45,772 bases of DNA from an uncultured Sphingomonas sp. (GCF_902806285.1 NZ_CADCWA010000160.1:1-45772), one strand, 5' to 3'; shown: positions 1 through 7,283, counted from the first letter of the stretch. The notes: a model not told the origin generated them from the letters alone. Numbers and translations: made by a program.

Positions 1-428
1 GAGGCGGTGTTGATGATCCGCCCCCAGCCGCGCTGCCGCATGGAGGGCAGGCACAGGCGGGTGGTATGGAACACCGCCGACAGGTTGACCGCGATGATCG
101 CGTCCCACTTCTCGGCCGGGAACTGGTCCACCGGCGCGACGTGCTGGATGCCGGCATTGTTGACCAGGATCGACGGCGAGCCCAGTTCGTCCGTGCACTG
201 CGCGACCATGGCGTCGATCGCCTGCGGGTTCGACAGGTCGGCGTCCGAGTAGGCCGCGCAATCCTCGCTGAGCTGGGCCAGTTCGGCGCGGATGGCCTCG
301 ATTTCGGCCCGGTCCCCGAAGCCGTTCAGCATCACCCGCGCGCCCTCCGCGGCCAGCGCCCGGGCGATGGCCAGGCCGATGCCCGAGGTGGAGCCGGTCA
401 CCAGCGCGACCTTGTCGTTCAGCAGCAT
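1..428 (-). CDS. 3-hydroxybutyrate dehydrogenase-like SDR oxidoreductase (3' truncated by window edge)
   Basis: The gene runs off the left edge, so it is missing from the ORF track; 142 N-terminal residues can be read. They begin MLLNDKVALVTGSTSGIG, carrying the TGxxxGIG dinucleotide-binding motif of short-chain dehydrogenases, and include LVNNAGIQHVAPV, the NNAG motif followed by an IQHVAPV stretch that is typical of D-3-hydroxybutyrate dehydrogenases (NAD-dependent interconversion of 3-hydroxybutyrate and acetoacetate in polyhydroxybutyrate or ketone-body use). The catalytic Tyr-Lys region lies outside the window. The ATG at 428 has a strong Shine-Dalgarno GGAGGAGGAA upstream. It is divergent from the metallopeptidase gene at 527. 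SDR membership is certain; the precise substrate is an inference from the N-terminal half only. Confidence 0.85.
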   Translation of the reverse strand, partial: MLLNDKVALVTGSTSGIGLAIARALAAEGARVMLNGFGDRAEIEAIRAELAQLSEDCAAYSDADLSNPQAIDAMVAQCTDELGSPSILVNNAGIQHVAPVDQFPAEKWDAIIAVNLSAVFHTTRLCLPSMRQRGWGRIINTA

Positions 429-480
429 GCGCGTTCCTCCTCCGCCGCGCTGTTGCGGGCGCGCGGGGCAATTGCAACCG

Positions 481-513
481 TTACGCTCGCCCAGGCATTT
501 GTCGCGAGCGTAA
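481..513. repeat. Perfect inverted repeat in the divergent intergenic gap
   Basis: TTACGCTCGC at 481-490 is repeated as GCGAGCGTAA at 504-513, a perfect 10-bp inverted repeat with a 13-nt spacer. The right arm directly abuts the Shine-Dalgarno AAGGAG of the metallopeptidase gene. It could be an operator for a dimeric regulator, or an RNA hairpin controlling ribosome access. The sequence cannot decide between these. Confidence 0.5.
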
Positions 514-526
514 GGAGATCAGGCGA

Positions 527-1423
527 ATGCGGCTCGGCGACGGCAACGACAGCGACTTCATCGACCGTACCGGTCAGTCGGGCGGAGGTCCGATCCTGGG
601 CGGCGGCGGCGGAATGCTGGGGCTGCTCATCCCCCTAATCCTTAGCCGCTTCGGCATTGTCGGCATCCTGATCCTTGCGCTTGGCTATTGCGCCTTGTCG
701 AGCCTCGGCGGCGGTGGCGGAATCCTGAGCGGCGGCGGCGCTCCGGCGCAGCAGCAGGCCGGTTCCGGCCAGTCACGTCTCAGCCCGGAAATGGCGAGGT
801 TCCTGCCGGCCGTGCTGTCGAGCACCGACGCTGTCTGGACCGACGCCTTCCGCCAGAGCGGAGCGGCCTATCGCGAACCCAAATTGGTCGCCTACACTGG
901 TGGAACCCAGACCGGCTGCGGAGCGGGCCAGGCCGCCATGGGCCCGTTCTACTGCCCGAGCGACGGCAACATCTACATCGATCCGACCTTCTTCAACGAG
1001 CTGAGCCGCAAGTTCGGCGCGCCCGGCGACTTCGCCGCTGCCTACGTCATTGCGCACGAGGTCGGCCATCATATCCAGAACCTGGAAGGCACGCTCGATC
1101 GCGCGCAGTCCGCGCAGGGTCGCGCGGGTGAAGCAGCGGGCAACCAGATCCAGGTCGGGGTCGAACTCCAGGCCGATTGCTACGCCGGCGTCTGGGCGGC
1201 CAACGCCAAGGCCCCGGACGGCACTCGCGCGCTGGAGCCTGGTGACGCGGAGGAGGGGCTGCGCGCCGCGGAGGCGATCGGCGACGACACGCTGCAGCGG
1301 CAGGCTCAGGGCACGGTGGTGCCCGAAAGCTTCACCCACGGCTCCTCGGCCCAGCGGATGAACGCGCTGCGCACCGGCCTGGAGAGCGGCAACCCGGCAA
1401 GCTGCAACTTCTCGCGAGTCTAG
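527..1423 (+). CDS. ypfJ: KPN_02809/YpfJ family neutral zinc metallopeptidase
   Basis: 298-aa protein matching the YpfJ neutral zinc metallopeptidase family. The N-terminus is Gly-rich (MRLGDGNDSDFIDRTGQ), followed by one hydrophobic segment at about residues 30-60 that would anchor it in the inner membrane. A Gly/Ala/Gln linker leads into the conserved catalytic domain. The zinc-binding HExxH motif is visible as AHEVGHHIQNLEG near residue 178. The Cys residues of the family (TGCGAG, FYCPSD, QADCYAG) are kept. The ATG at 527 has AAGGAG about 9 nt upstream, right after an inverted repeat. The physiological substrate of this family is not established. It converges on the MDR oxidoreductase with a palindromic repeat between them. 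Confidence 0.93.
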   Translation: MRLGDGNDSDFIDRTGQSGGGPILGGGGGMLGLLIPLILSRFGIVGILILALGYCALSSLGGGGGILSGGGAPAQQQAGSGQSRLSPEMARFLPAVLSSTDAVWTDAFRQSGAAYREPKLVAYTGGTQTGCGAGQAAMGPFYCPSDGNIYIDPTFFNELSRKFGAPGDFAAAYVIAHEVGHHIQNLEGTLDRAQSAQGRAGEAAGNQIQVGVELQADCYAGVWAANAKAPDGTRALEPGDAEEGLRAAEAIGDDTLQRQAQGTVVPESFTHGSSAQRMNALRTGLESGNPASCNFSRV

Positions 1424-1425
1424 AA

Positions 1426-1567
1426 CCTCCCTGCCGACATAGTCGGTGGGGAGGGGGACCGCTCGCCGAAGGCGAGTGGTGGAGGGGCCAACGCCGCTCC
1501 GCCTGGCCCCTCCGTCATCCGCTCCGCGGATGCCACCTCCCCATCCTCGCTGGGCGAGGACAGGCAG
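1426..1567. repeat. Multi-hairpin palindromic repeat (large variant) between convergent genes
   Basis: The 140-bp gap between two convergent stop codons is filled by nested inverted repeats. The outer arms are CCTCCCTGCC... and ...GGGCGAGGACAGGCAGG. The inner hairpins are CGCTCGCCGAAGGCGAGTG and ATCCGCTCCGCGGAT. The central arms are GGAGGGGCC and GGCCCCTCC. The pattern GGTGG-hairpin-GGAGGGG ... CCCCTCC-hairpin-CCACCTCCCC resembles the copies at 14204, 26502 and 41011, with different hairpin tips. It probably serves as a bidirectional terminator. No transposase is present. Confidence 0.7.
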
Positions 1568-1570
1568 GTT

Positions 1571-2560
1571 TTAAAGCCGCACCAGCATCTTGCCCGTGTT
1601 CGCCCCCGTGAACAGCCCGAGGAAGGCCTCGGGCGTCCGCTCGAGCCCCTCCAGCACCGTGTCCCGGCTCTTCACCTGCCCGCTCGCCACCCACGGACCC
1701 ATTTCGCCGAGGAACTCGCCCATCCGGTCCAGGTAATCGGTGTAGATGAAGCCCTTGAGGGTGATCCGCATCGCGATCACCCGCATGATGTAGCGCAGGC
1801 ACATCGGCTCCGCGGCGTTGTAGCCCTCGATCATCCCGCAGATCGCGAACCGCGCATCGCGCCGGGCGTGGGCCAGCGCGGCGTCGAGGTGGTCGCCGCC
1901 GACATTGTCGAAGTATACGTCGATGCCCTTCGGGGCCGCCTCGGCCAGGCTCTTCACCAGCGGCCCGGCCTTATAGTCGATCACCGCATCCGCCCCGAGC
2001 GAGCGGACGAACTCGCATTTCTCCGCGCCGCCGGCCGAGCCGATCACCGTCATGCCCTTGGCCTTGGCGATCTGCACCACCGCCGAGCCGACCGCGCCCG
2101 CCGCGGCGGAGACGAACACCACGTCCCCCGCCTTGGCCTGCGCCGCTTGCAGCAGCCCGAAGTAGGCCGTGCCGCCGGTCAGCCCGAGGTTGCCCAGGAA
2201 CGCCTGCGGCTCGACCCCGGGGATGCGCGGCAGCCTGGTCAGCGCCTCGGGCGGAAGCACGGCCTCGTCGCGCCACCCGGCCATGTGCAGCACCAGGTCG
2301 CCCGGTTCGAAGCCGTCCGCCCGGCTTTCCACCACCTCCGCCACCGCGCCGCCTTCCAGTGGGGCGCCGACTGCAAACGGCGGCACATAGCTCTTCACGT
2401 CGTTCATCCGCCCGCGCATGTAGGGGTCGACCGACAGCCAGCGGTTGCGGACTTGGACCAGCCGGTCGGCGAGTAGCGGTAGGCCAATCTCCTTCAGCTC
2501 GAAATTGTCGGGGGTCGGCATGCCGCTCGGGCGGCTCTTGAGGTGCCAGGCGCGGGGCAT
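1571..2560 (-). CDS. NADP-dependent MDR family oxidoreductase (CurA / leukotriene B4 dehydrogenase type)
   Basis: 329-aa zinc-independent medium-chain dehydrogenase/reductase. It starts MPRAWHLKSRPSGMP, typical of the bacterial CurA-like branch, and carries VDPYMRGRMND in the N-terminal catalytic domain. The Rossmann glycine motif appears as AAAGAVGSAVVQIAKAKG near residue 150, and the later YFDNVGG motif is conserved in the family. Members reduce alpha,beta-unsaturated carbonyls with NADPH; the actual substrate is unknown. The structural-zinc Cys cluster of alcohol dehydrogenases is absent. The ORF track extends 28 residues upstream, but that extension (RLGSRFRGND) is translation of a palindromic repeat. 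The ATG at 2560 follows GAGGAGAG and is preferred. Confidence 0.9.
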   Translation of the reverse strand: MPRAWHLKSRPSGMPTPDNFELKEIGLPLLADRLVQVRNRWLSVDPYMRGRMNDVKSYVPPFAVGAPLEGGAVAEVVESRADGFEPGDLVLHMAGWRDEAVLPPEALTRLPRIPGVEPQAFLGNLGLTGGTAYFGLLQAAQAKAGDVVFVSAAAGAVGSAVVQIAKAKGMTVIGSAGGAEKCEFVRSLGADAVIDYKAGPLVKSLAEAAPKGIDVYFDNVGGDHLDAALAHARRDARFAICGMIEGYNAAEPMCLRYIMRVIAMRITLKGFIYTDYLDRMGEFLGEMGPWVASGQVKSRDTVLEGLERTPEAFLGLFTGANTGKMLVRL

Positions 2561-2598
2561 CGTGAGTCTCTCCTCGGTGTGACAGCGACCCCCTTCAT

Positions 2599-2674
2599 CG
2601 TCATTCCCGCGAAAGCGGGAACCCAGACGAGGCCGCACCTTCAAGGCTGGGTTCCCGCGTTCGCGGGAATGACG
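2599..2674. repeat. REP-like palindromic repeat (CATTCCCGCGAAAGCGGGAA type)
   Basis: The arm CGTCATTCCCGCGAAAGCGG at 2599 is mirrored by GGGTTCCCGCGTTCGCGGGA at 2649, with a spacer between. Each arm also folds on itself (CCCGCGAAAGCGGG). It lies just upstream of the MDR oxidoreductase start. It belongs with the other short repeats of the window, each holding a hairpin of the form C-rich/GCGAA/G-rich. Confidence 0.85.
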
Positions 2675-2685
2675 AATGTCGGCGA

Positions 2686-2720
2686 AGAAAAGGCCCGGCC
2701 ACCGCGTCGGCAGCCGGGCC
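2686..2720 (-). terminator. Rho-independent terminator of the DUF2171 gene
   Basis: On the minus strand an 8-bp perfect stem (GGCCCGGC ... GCCGGGCC, loop about 12-13 nt) is followed at once by TTTTCTT. This sits about 25 bp past the DUF2171 stop codon. It is the clearest intrinsic terminator in the window. Confidence 0.8.
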
Positions 2721-2743
2721 TCCTCCCTCGACAGGCTTATGCC

Positions 2744-4240
2744 CTAGGATTTCTTGTTCTCGTCCTCGTAAGTACCCGAGAAGCTGCGGTCGAGGACGTG
2801 CGGTCCCTTGCCGCCCTGCTCGGAAGTGCCCGCCTCCTCGCCCAGCGGCTGGCTGTTCCGCTCGCGACGCTCTTCCCCGCGCTCGTCGTCCCGGCTCGTC
2901 CCGAACAGACCGCTCAGCAAGCCGCCGCCGCCGCCGCTGCGGCCTCCGTCGTCGCGTTCCTCATGCAGCTGGCTGCGGATCGTCTCCTTGCTCCCGCCAA
3001 GGTACACCCGGCCGCCTTCGACCCGCTCCAGCAACGAGCAGGTGAAGCTGCGGTGCACGCCGCCGGCCTCCGGATCGTTCCTGGTCATGATGATCGTGTC
3101 GCCATGGACCTTGTCGACCGTGCCGATATGCTCACCGTTCTGGTCGACCACCTCGTCATGCGGGCGAATCGACTGCAGCATCTGCCGCTTGGTCTGCCGC
3201 TGCTGGCGCCAGCCGGAGAACTCGTTCTCGAACTTCGACCGATGCTCCTGCCGGTAGGCGTCATAGTCCTGGTCGAGCTCGTCGATCTGGCGCTGGCGCC
3301 AGCTCGAATAATGCTCGTCGTGGTGGCTGCCCATGCGGTTCGCGCCATAGGCCGCCGCGCCGGCCGCGGCCGCGCCCATGCCCCGTCCGCCCGAGCTCTG
3401 GCGGCGGCTGTCGTCGTCGCCCCAGCCGCCGTAGTTGTAGCGATCGCCGCGGTCGCGGTCGCGGTCGCGATCGCCCCGGTCGCGGTCCTGGTCCTGGCTG
3501 AATTCCTGCCGGCCGTACTGGCTGCGGTTGAAGTCCTGCCCGCCCATGCCGGAGCGCTGGCTTTGAGGACGCCCGCCGTACTCGCCGGACGAGCGGTGAT
3601 CCTCGTCTCCGCGCCCGCTCCAGCCGCCCCGCTGCTCATTGCCGAAGCTGCCCCGGCCGAAGTCCGAGCGGTCGTCGTCGCGGCCCGAGCCATAATCCCG
3701 GCTGCTCTGGCGCGGGCTGAAGCTGCCGCCGCCGGTCTGGCCGTAGGAGCCGGGATAGCGGTTCTCGCTCTCGTGACGTCCGCCGCCGAACCCGCCGCTC
3801 TCGCCGCCGCCGCGACCGTACTGGCGATAGTCGCCTTCGTCGCGGCCCCGGCCGTAGCTCGCCGACTGGCCACCGCCGTAGCTGCGGCTGCGGCTGTCGT
3901 CGCGGTCGTAGCGGTCGCGTCCGCCGCCGCCGAAGAAGCCGCCTTCACCCTCGCGCGTCCGGTCGCGGCCGCCCTGGTACTCGCTGCGATGCTGATCGCG
4001 GTCGCGCCCGCTGACCGCGGCGCCGCGGTCGTCCCGATCGCGGCTGTAGCGGTCCGACCCGGGATGGCCCATCCGCTCGTCCCCCATCCGCCGCCGCTCG
4101 GCTTCCTCGTCGCCGAACCAACTCTGCACCTCGTCCCGGGCGCGCTCAAAGAAGCCGCGGTCGTCGTCGCCGCCGCCACCGCCATGGTCGCGGCGCTCGT
4201 CACGCCTGCCGCCGCGGTTGTCGTACCGGTCGTAAGCCAT
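2744..4240 (-). CDS. DUF2171 domain protein with long disordered Arg/Gly/Asp-rich N-terminus
   Basis: 498-aa protein. The short N-terminal segment with DEVQSWFGDEEAERRR resembles the SWFGD motif found at the start of stress-related sphingomonad proteins. About 300 residues of low-complexity Arg/Asp/Gly/Tyr/Ser repeats follow (RDRDRDRGD, GGGRDRYDRDDSRSRSYGGG). A more ordered C-terminal third carries the PRC-barrel-like DUF2171 signature (VVDQNGEHIGTVDKVHGD, RVYLGGSKETI). The function is unknown; charged repeats of this kind suggest nucleic-acid or polymer binding, or a hydrated stress protein, by inference. The ATG at 4240 has GGAGGAG upstream and fits better than the track start at 4264. An EcfG-like promoter (4302-4327) and an intrinsic terminator make it a monocistronic unit. 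The large plus-strand ORF opposite it is a shadow. Confidence 0.85.
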   Translation of the reverse strand: MAYDRYDNRGGRRDERRDHGGGGGDDDRGFFERARDEVQSWFGDEEAERRRMGDERMGHPGSDRYSRDRDDRGAAVSGRDRDQHRSEYQGGRDRTREGEGGFFGGGGRDRYDRDDSRSRSYGGGQSASYGRGRDEGDYRQYGRGGGESGGFGGGRHESENRYPGSYGQTGGGSFSPRQSSRDYGSGRDDDRSDFGRGSFGNEQRGGWSGRGDEDHRSSGEYGGRPQSQRSGMGGQDFNRSQYGRQEFSQDQDRDRGDRDRDRDRGDRYNYGGWGDDDSRRQSSGGRGMGAAAAGAAAYGANRMGSHHDEHYSSWRQRQIDELDQDYDAYRQEHRSKFENEFSGWRQQRQTKRQMLQSIRPHDEVVDQNGEHIGTVDKVHGDTIIMTRNDPEAGGVHRSFTCSLLERVEGGRVYLGGSKETIRSQLHEERDDGGRSGGGGGLLSGLFGTSRDDERGEERRERNSQPLGEEAGTSEQGGKGPHVLDRSFSGTYEDENKKS

Positions 4241-4301
4241 TGCCACTCCTCCACGAAAGTTCAACTGCGCCGGACGGGTGCCCGGAGCGATCGAGGTTGG
4301 A

Positions 4302-4327
4302 AACGAGCAGAAAGAGGGGCTTGTTCC
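4302..4327 (-). promoter_or_regulatory. EcfG (general stress response) type promoter for the DUF2171 gene
   Basis: On the minus strand GGAAC, a 17-nt spacer and CGTTTC occur in the order and spacing known for alphaproteobacterial EcfG-dependent promoters (GGAAC-N16/17-CGTT). The -10 element is about 60 nt upstream of the chosen ATG. This is a motif match only; no transcript evidence is available. Confidence 0.65.
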
Positions 4328-4444
4328 GGCTCCGCAAGGTCAGCCGAGACGAGGGAAAGCCGGGCCGACGATGCGATGATGCGATGTGCGAAGCGGCGTT
4401 GCGCGTCCGCCAAAGCGCCGCTAAGGGAGCGCTGCCCACGGCGC

Positions 4445-4520
4445 GGGGCTGTAGCTCAGATGGGAGAGCGCTGCAATCGCACTGCAGAGGTCAGGGGTTC
4501 GATTCCCCTCAGCTCCACCA
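4445..4520 (+). tRNA. tRNA-Ala (anticodon CGC)
   Basis: A complete cloverleaf can be drawn. The acceptor arm is GGGGCTG/CAGCTCC with one G-T pair, the D-arm stem is GCTC/GAGC, and the anticodon stem CTGCA/TGCAG encloses the loop ATCGCAC. The T-arm is AGGGG-TTCGATT-CCCCT. The loop puts CGC at positions 34-36, reading the Ala codon GCG, as expected for a high-GC genome. The discriminator A is followed by an encoded CCA end (4518-4520). Confidence 0.95.
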
Positions 4521-4546
4521 GCCTTCGCCCTGCGGGCTTCGGCTGG
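4518..4546 (+). terminator. Hairpin immediately after tRNA-Ala
   Basis: CCAGCC-TTC-GCCC-TGC-GGGC-TTC-GGCTGG forms a two-part stem starting at the tRNA CCA end. No clear T-tract follows, so it may act as an RNA-processing or Rho-assisted end rather than as a classic terminator. Confidence 0.4.
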
Positions 4547-4578
4547 CTAGCCAGCCGGGGTCCGAAGGGTGGAGGCTG

Positions 4579-4610
4579 TCCGCCGTAGCTCCGAAGGAGC
4601 GTAGGAGGAC
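4579..4610. repeat. Imperfect palindrome downstream of tRNA-Ala
   Basis: GTCCGCCGTAGCTCC-GA-AGGAGCGTAGGAGGAC is an imperfect 15-bp stem with about three mismatches, in the 183-bp gap between the tRNA and the next gene. No other feature was seen in that gap. Confidence 0.45.
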
Positions 4611-4703
4611 CGCTTCTCGCGGCTGAGCGTGTATGCGTCCCGGGAACAATCCGCGCCACCGTCCGCTTGTCTCGCAACAATCGATTGCAAATAGGTACGG
4701 TTC

Positions 4704-5594
4704 ATGGCCACCAGGCTTGATGCGGGCGCCGCGGAGGGCTCGCAGTTCCTCAACGACCAGTTTCAACAGGCGCTCGCCCACTGGAACCGCGACCGGTTGG
4801 CGCCCGCCTTCCCCGACGAGGACGCCGCCGGCGCCATCGAGCGCAACACCCGCATGGCGCGGCTGGAGCTCGGCATGCTGGAGGAGCTGCGTGCCGAGGT
4901 CCGCGCCGCGGCCGCCGCCGCGCCGACCGATCCCGCCGGCTTCATCGCCTGGTTCGAGGAGCTGGAGCGCACCGGTCCCGGCCAGCACGACCCGCTGTTC
5001 GACTGGCTCGAGAACGAAGCCACCCTCGACCAGTTGAAATGGTACCTGACGCAGGAAGCCGCGGGCGAGGCCGGGTTCGACGACCTGGTCGCGCTGACCC
5101 AGGTCCGCGTGCCCGACCGCGCCAAGCTGGAGCTCGCGCGCAACTATTGGGACGAGATGGGCCGCGGCAATCCCAAGGGCATGCACGGCCCGATGCTCCA
5201 TTTCGTGGTGGAAGTGCTCGGCCTGCAGCCCGGGATCGAAGCCACCGTGTGGGAGAGCCTGGCGCTCGCCAACGCGATGACCGCCATGGCCGCCAACCGC
5301 AACTATGCCTGGCATTCGGTTGGGGCCCTGGGCGCGATCGAGCTGACCGCGCCCGCCCGCTCGGCCGCCACCGCCAAGGGGATGAAGCGGCTCGGCCTCG
5401 ACGCCAGGACCCGCCGCTACTTCGACCTCCACGCGGTGCTCGACGTCAAGCACAGCGCGGAGTGGAACAAGGAGGCGATCCTGCCGCTGGTCGCCGAGGA
5501 CGGAAGGCGCGCCACCGCCATCGCCGAAGGCGCGCTGATGCGGCTCACCTGCGGCGCGCGCTGCTTCGAACGCTACCGCCGCGAACTCCACTAG
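4704..5594 (+). CDS. Iron-containing redox enzyme family protein (heme-oxygenase-like fold)
   Basis: 296-aa protein matching the family annotated as iron-containing redox enzymes, which share the heme-oxygenase/TenA helical fold and use a non-heme di-iron site in characterised relatives. Motifs carrying likely iron ligands are ending HDPLFDWLENEATL, YLTQEAAGEAGFDDLVAL, GPMLHFVVEVLG and YFDLHAVLDVKHSAEW, supplying several Glu, Asp and His residues. The reaction is unknown; characterised relatives do oxidative C-C or C-N cleavage or desaturation on small substrates. ATG at 4704 has a weak AGG about 8 nt upstream. The stop lies 4 nt before the methyltransferase start, so the two are probably one operon. 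Confidence 0.85.
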   Translation: MATRLDAGAAEGSQFLNDQFQQALAHWNRDRLAPAFPDEDAAGAIERNTRMARLELGMLEELRAEVRAAAAAAPTDPAGFIAWFEELERTGPGQHDPLFDWLENEATLDQLKWYLTQEAAGEAGFDDLVALTQVRVPDRAKLELARNYWDEMGRGNPKGMHGPMLHFVVEVLGLQPGIEATVWESLALANAMTAMAANRNYAWHSVGALGAIELTAPARSAATAKGMKRLGLDARTRRYFDLHAVLDVKHSAEWNKEAILPLVAEDGRRATAIAEGALMRLTCGARCFERYRRELH

Positions 5595-5598
5595 GCAT

Positions 5599-6534
5599 AT
5601 GCGGGGGGAAGAGGTCGAGCCGCTCGCCGGCTTGCTGCGCGCGCTCGACGAGGCCGGCTACCACTTCGTCACCGTCACGCCCGAAACTCACCGCGGCGCC
5701 GTCGACCGGCGCGGGGGCGAACCCGCGCGCGACCTTCGCGACGTGTTCGGCTGGAGCCTGCCCTTCGCCCCCGGCCTGCTCGGAGCGGAGATCGAACGCC
5801 TGCTGGACGAAGCGGGCGCGATCGAGCGCCGCCCCGACGGCCGCCGCCGCAGCCGCCTGCGCGTTTCCGCCCTGTCGGGCCGCCTGTTCCTCCATTCCGC
5901 CTGGCCCACCGAGGAGGAGGATTCGGTCTTCTTCGGCCCCGACACCTACCGCTTCGCCCGCTTCATCGAGGCCGAGACCCGCGACCTCCCGCCCGGTGGC
6001 CGGGTGGTCGACATGGGCGCGGGCAGCGGGCCGGGCGGGATCCTGGCCGGCGGCCTGCTCGAGGCGGCGGAGGTGACCCTCGTCGACGTGAACCCGCGCG
6101 CGCTCCTGCTGGCCGAGGCCAACGCCGCCGCCGCGGGCCTCCCGGTCGAGACGGTGGAAGCAGGCTCCCTCGAGGGCATCGCGCCTGCCGACCTCATCAT
6201 CAGCAACCCGCCCTTCATCGCCGACCCGGAGGGCCGCTCCTATCGCGACGGCGGCGACGGGCTCGGCACCGACCTGTCGCTGCAATGGGCGGTCGAGGGA
6301 GCCGCGCGCCTCAACCCCGGCGGCCGCATGCTGCTCTATACCGGCAGCCCCATCGTTAGCGGCGAGGACCGGCTGCTCGGCCGGCTCATCGAGGCGATGG
6401 ACGAGGCCGGCTGCACCCTCCGCTACGAAGAGCTCGACCCCGACATCTTCGGCGAGGAACTCGACCAGCCCGCCTACGCCGAAGCCGAGGTCGAGCGCAT
6501 CGCCGCGGTGGGCGCCGTGATCAGCCGCGGCTAG
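5599..6534 (+). CDS. Class I SAM-dependent methyltransferase (small-methyltransferase / HemK-like)
   Basis: 311-aa protein with a roughly 110-residue N-terminal domain and a Rossmann methyltransferase domain. Motif I is VVDMGAGSGPGGILAG (residues about 134-150), the acidic end of strand 2 is VTLVDVNPRAL, and the catalytic-type motif IV is LIISNPPF. NPPF is the amide- or base-methylating signature of HemK/RsmC/TrmN6-like enzymes, so a glutamine, adenine or guanine substrate in protein or RNA is likely. The exact target cannot be named. It follows the iron-redox gene by 4 nt and overlaps the convergent HTH gene by 4 nt. No good Shine-Dalgarno precedes the ATG, which suggests translational coupling. 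Confidence 0.85.
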   Translation: MRGEEVEPLAGLLRALDEAGYHFVTVTPETHRGAVDRRGGEPARDLRDVFGWSLPFAPGLLGAEIERLLDEAGAIERRPDGRRRSRLRVSALSGRLFLHSAWPTEEEDSVFFGPDTYRFARFIEAETRDLPPGGRVVDMGAGSGPGGILAGGLLEAAEVTLVDVNPRALLLAEANAAAAGLPVETVEAGSLEGIAPADLIISNPPFIADPEGRSYRDGGDGLGTDLSLQWAVEGAARLNPGGRMLLYTGSPIVSGEDRLLGRLIEAMDEAGCTLRYEELDPDIFGEELDQPAYAEAEVERIAAVGAVISRG

Positions 6535-7283
6535 GCGCTCTCCTCCCCCGAGCCCGCGTCCAGCCCGCCCGGCGGGATCAGCCCCATCCCCCGCATCACC
6601 TTCTCCAGCCGCGCCGTCGCTTCGGGCAGCGGGCTGCGCAGCGCCACGTGCGGGCCCTTGCCGACCCCATGCACATGGTGCTTATGCATGTGTAAGAGGT
6701 GCAGCGCCTGCGCCGCCGTCATCTCCGTTATCGGCGAGAGCACCGCCGGCGCCCCATCCGAGAACAGATTCCGCCCCGCCAGCACCAGCGCGCTTTCCAG
6801 ATGCCGGTAACCCGCCACCACCGCCTCGTCCCAGGCGCGGGCGAAGGCCACCCAGGTCTTGCGGTGCCGATAGGCCGAGCCGACCGACATGCCGACCTCC
6901 GCGCAAGCCGCCTGGACGTTGCAGGTCGAAGCAAGCGCGGCAAGGAAGCGCTTCTCGGCCGTCGGCGACCATTGCTGCAGCTTAGCCCGGCAGATGCGCA
7001 CCTGCCCGCTGCGGGTCGAACGCACCACCAGCTCCGCTCCTTCGAGATAGCGCCACCCGCTCGGCGGCTTGGTCGCGGCATCCGATCCGAGCTCGCCAAG
7101 GTGCCGCCCAGCCACCGCCACGGCCTCGCGACAAGCAGCATCGAACGCGGGATCCTGTTTCCGGTGCAACTTGACCCACGACCGCGACACCTTCGCCTTC
7201 TCCGCCGAAAGCGTCTGGTTTCCCGACTGCTCCAACGCCCGCAGGAACGCCCGCTCGCGCGCGGCCGAGAACTTCTTGGACAT
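6531..7283 (-). CDS. Uncharacterised protein with two tandem HTH-like modules
   Basis: 250-aa protein without a family name that I recognise. Two similar segments can be aligned by eye: AFLRALEQSGNQTLSAEKAK with VSRSWVKLHRKQDPAF, and RFLAALASTCNVQAACAEVG with MSVGSAYRHRKTWVAF. Each is then followed by a region ending GRHL or YRHL. The spacing looks like a helix-turn-helix of the kind seen in phage terminase small subunits or transposase N-termini, here duplicated. The C-terminal 60 residues include a His-rich stretch (HLLHMHKHHVHG). The ATG at 7283 is preceded by GGGAGGCGGA and is preferred over the track start at 7358. DNA binding is inferred. It converges on the methyltransferase gene with a 4-nt overlap. 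Confidence 0.7.
   Translation of the reverse strand: MSKKFSAARERAFLRALEQSGNQTLSAEKAKVSRSWVKLHRKQDPAFDAACREAVAVAGRHLGELGSDAATKPPSGWRYLEGAELVVRSTRSGQVRICRAKLQQWSPTAEKRFLAALASTCNVQAACAEVGMSVGSAYRHRKTWVAFARAWDEAVVAGYRHLESALVLAGRNLFSDGAPAVLSPITEMTAAQALHLLHMHKHHVHGVGKGPHVALRSPLPEATARLEKVMRGMGLIPPGGLDAGSGEESA

Noticed and set aside
2543-4588. 681-aa plus-strand ORF rich in Ala and Val
   Set aside because: Antisense shadow of the low-complexity DUF2171 gene; Arg/Asp/Gly codons read backwards give Ala/Val runs, and it also runs through a tRNA.
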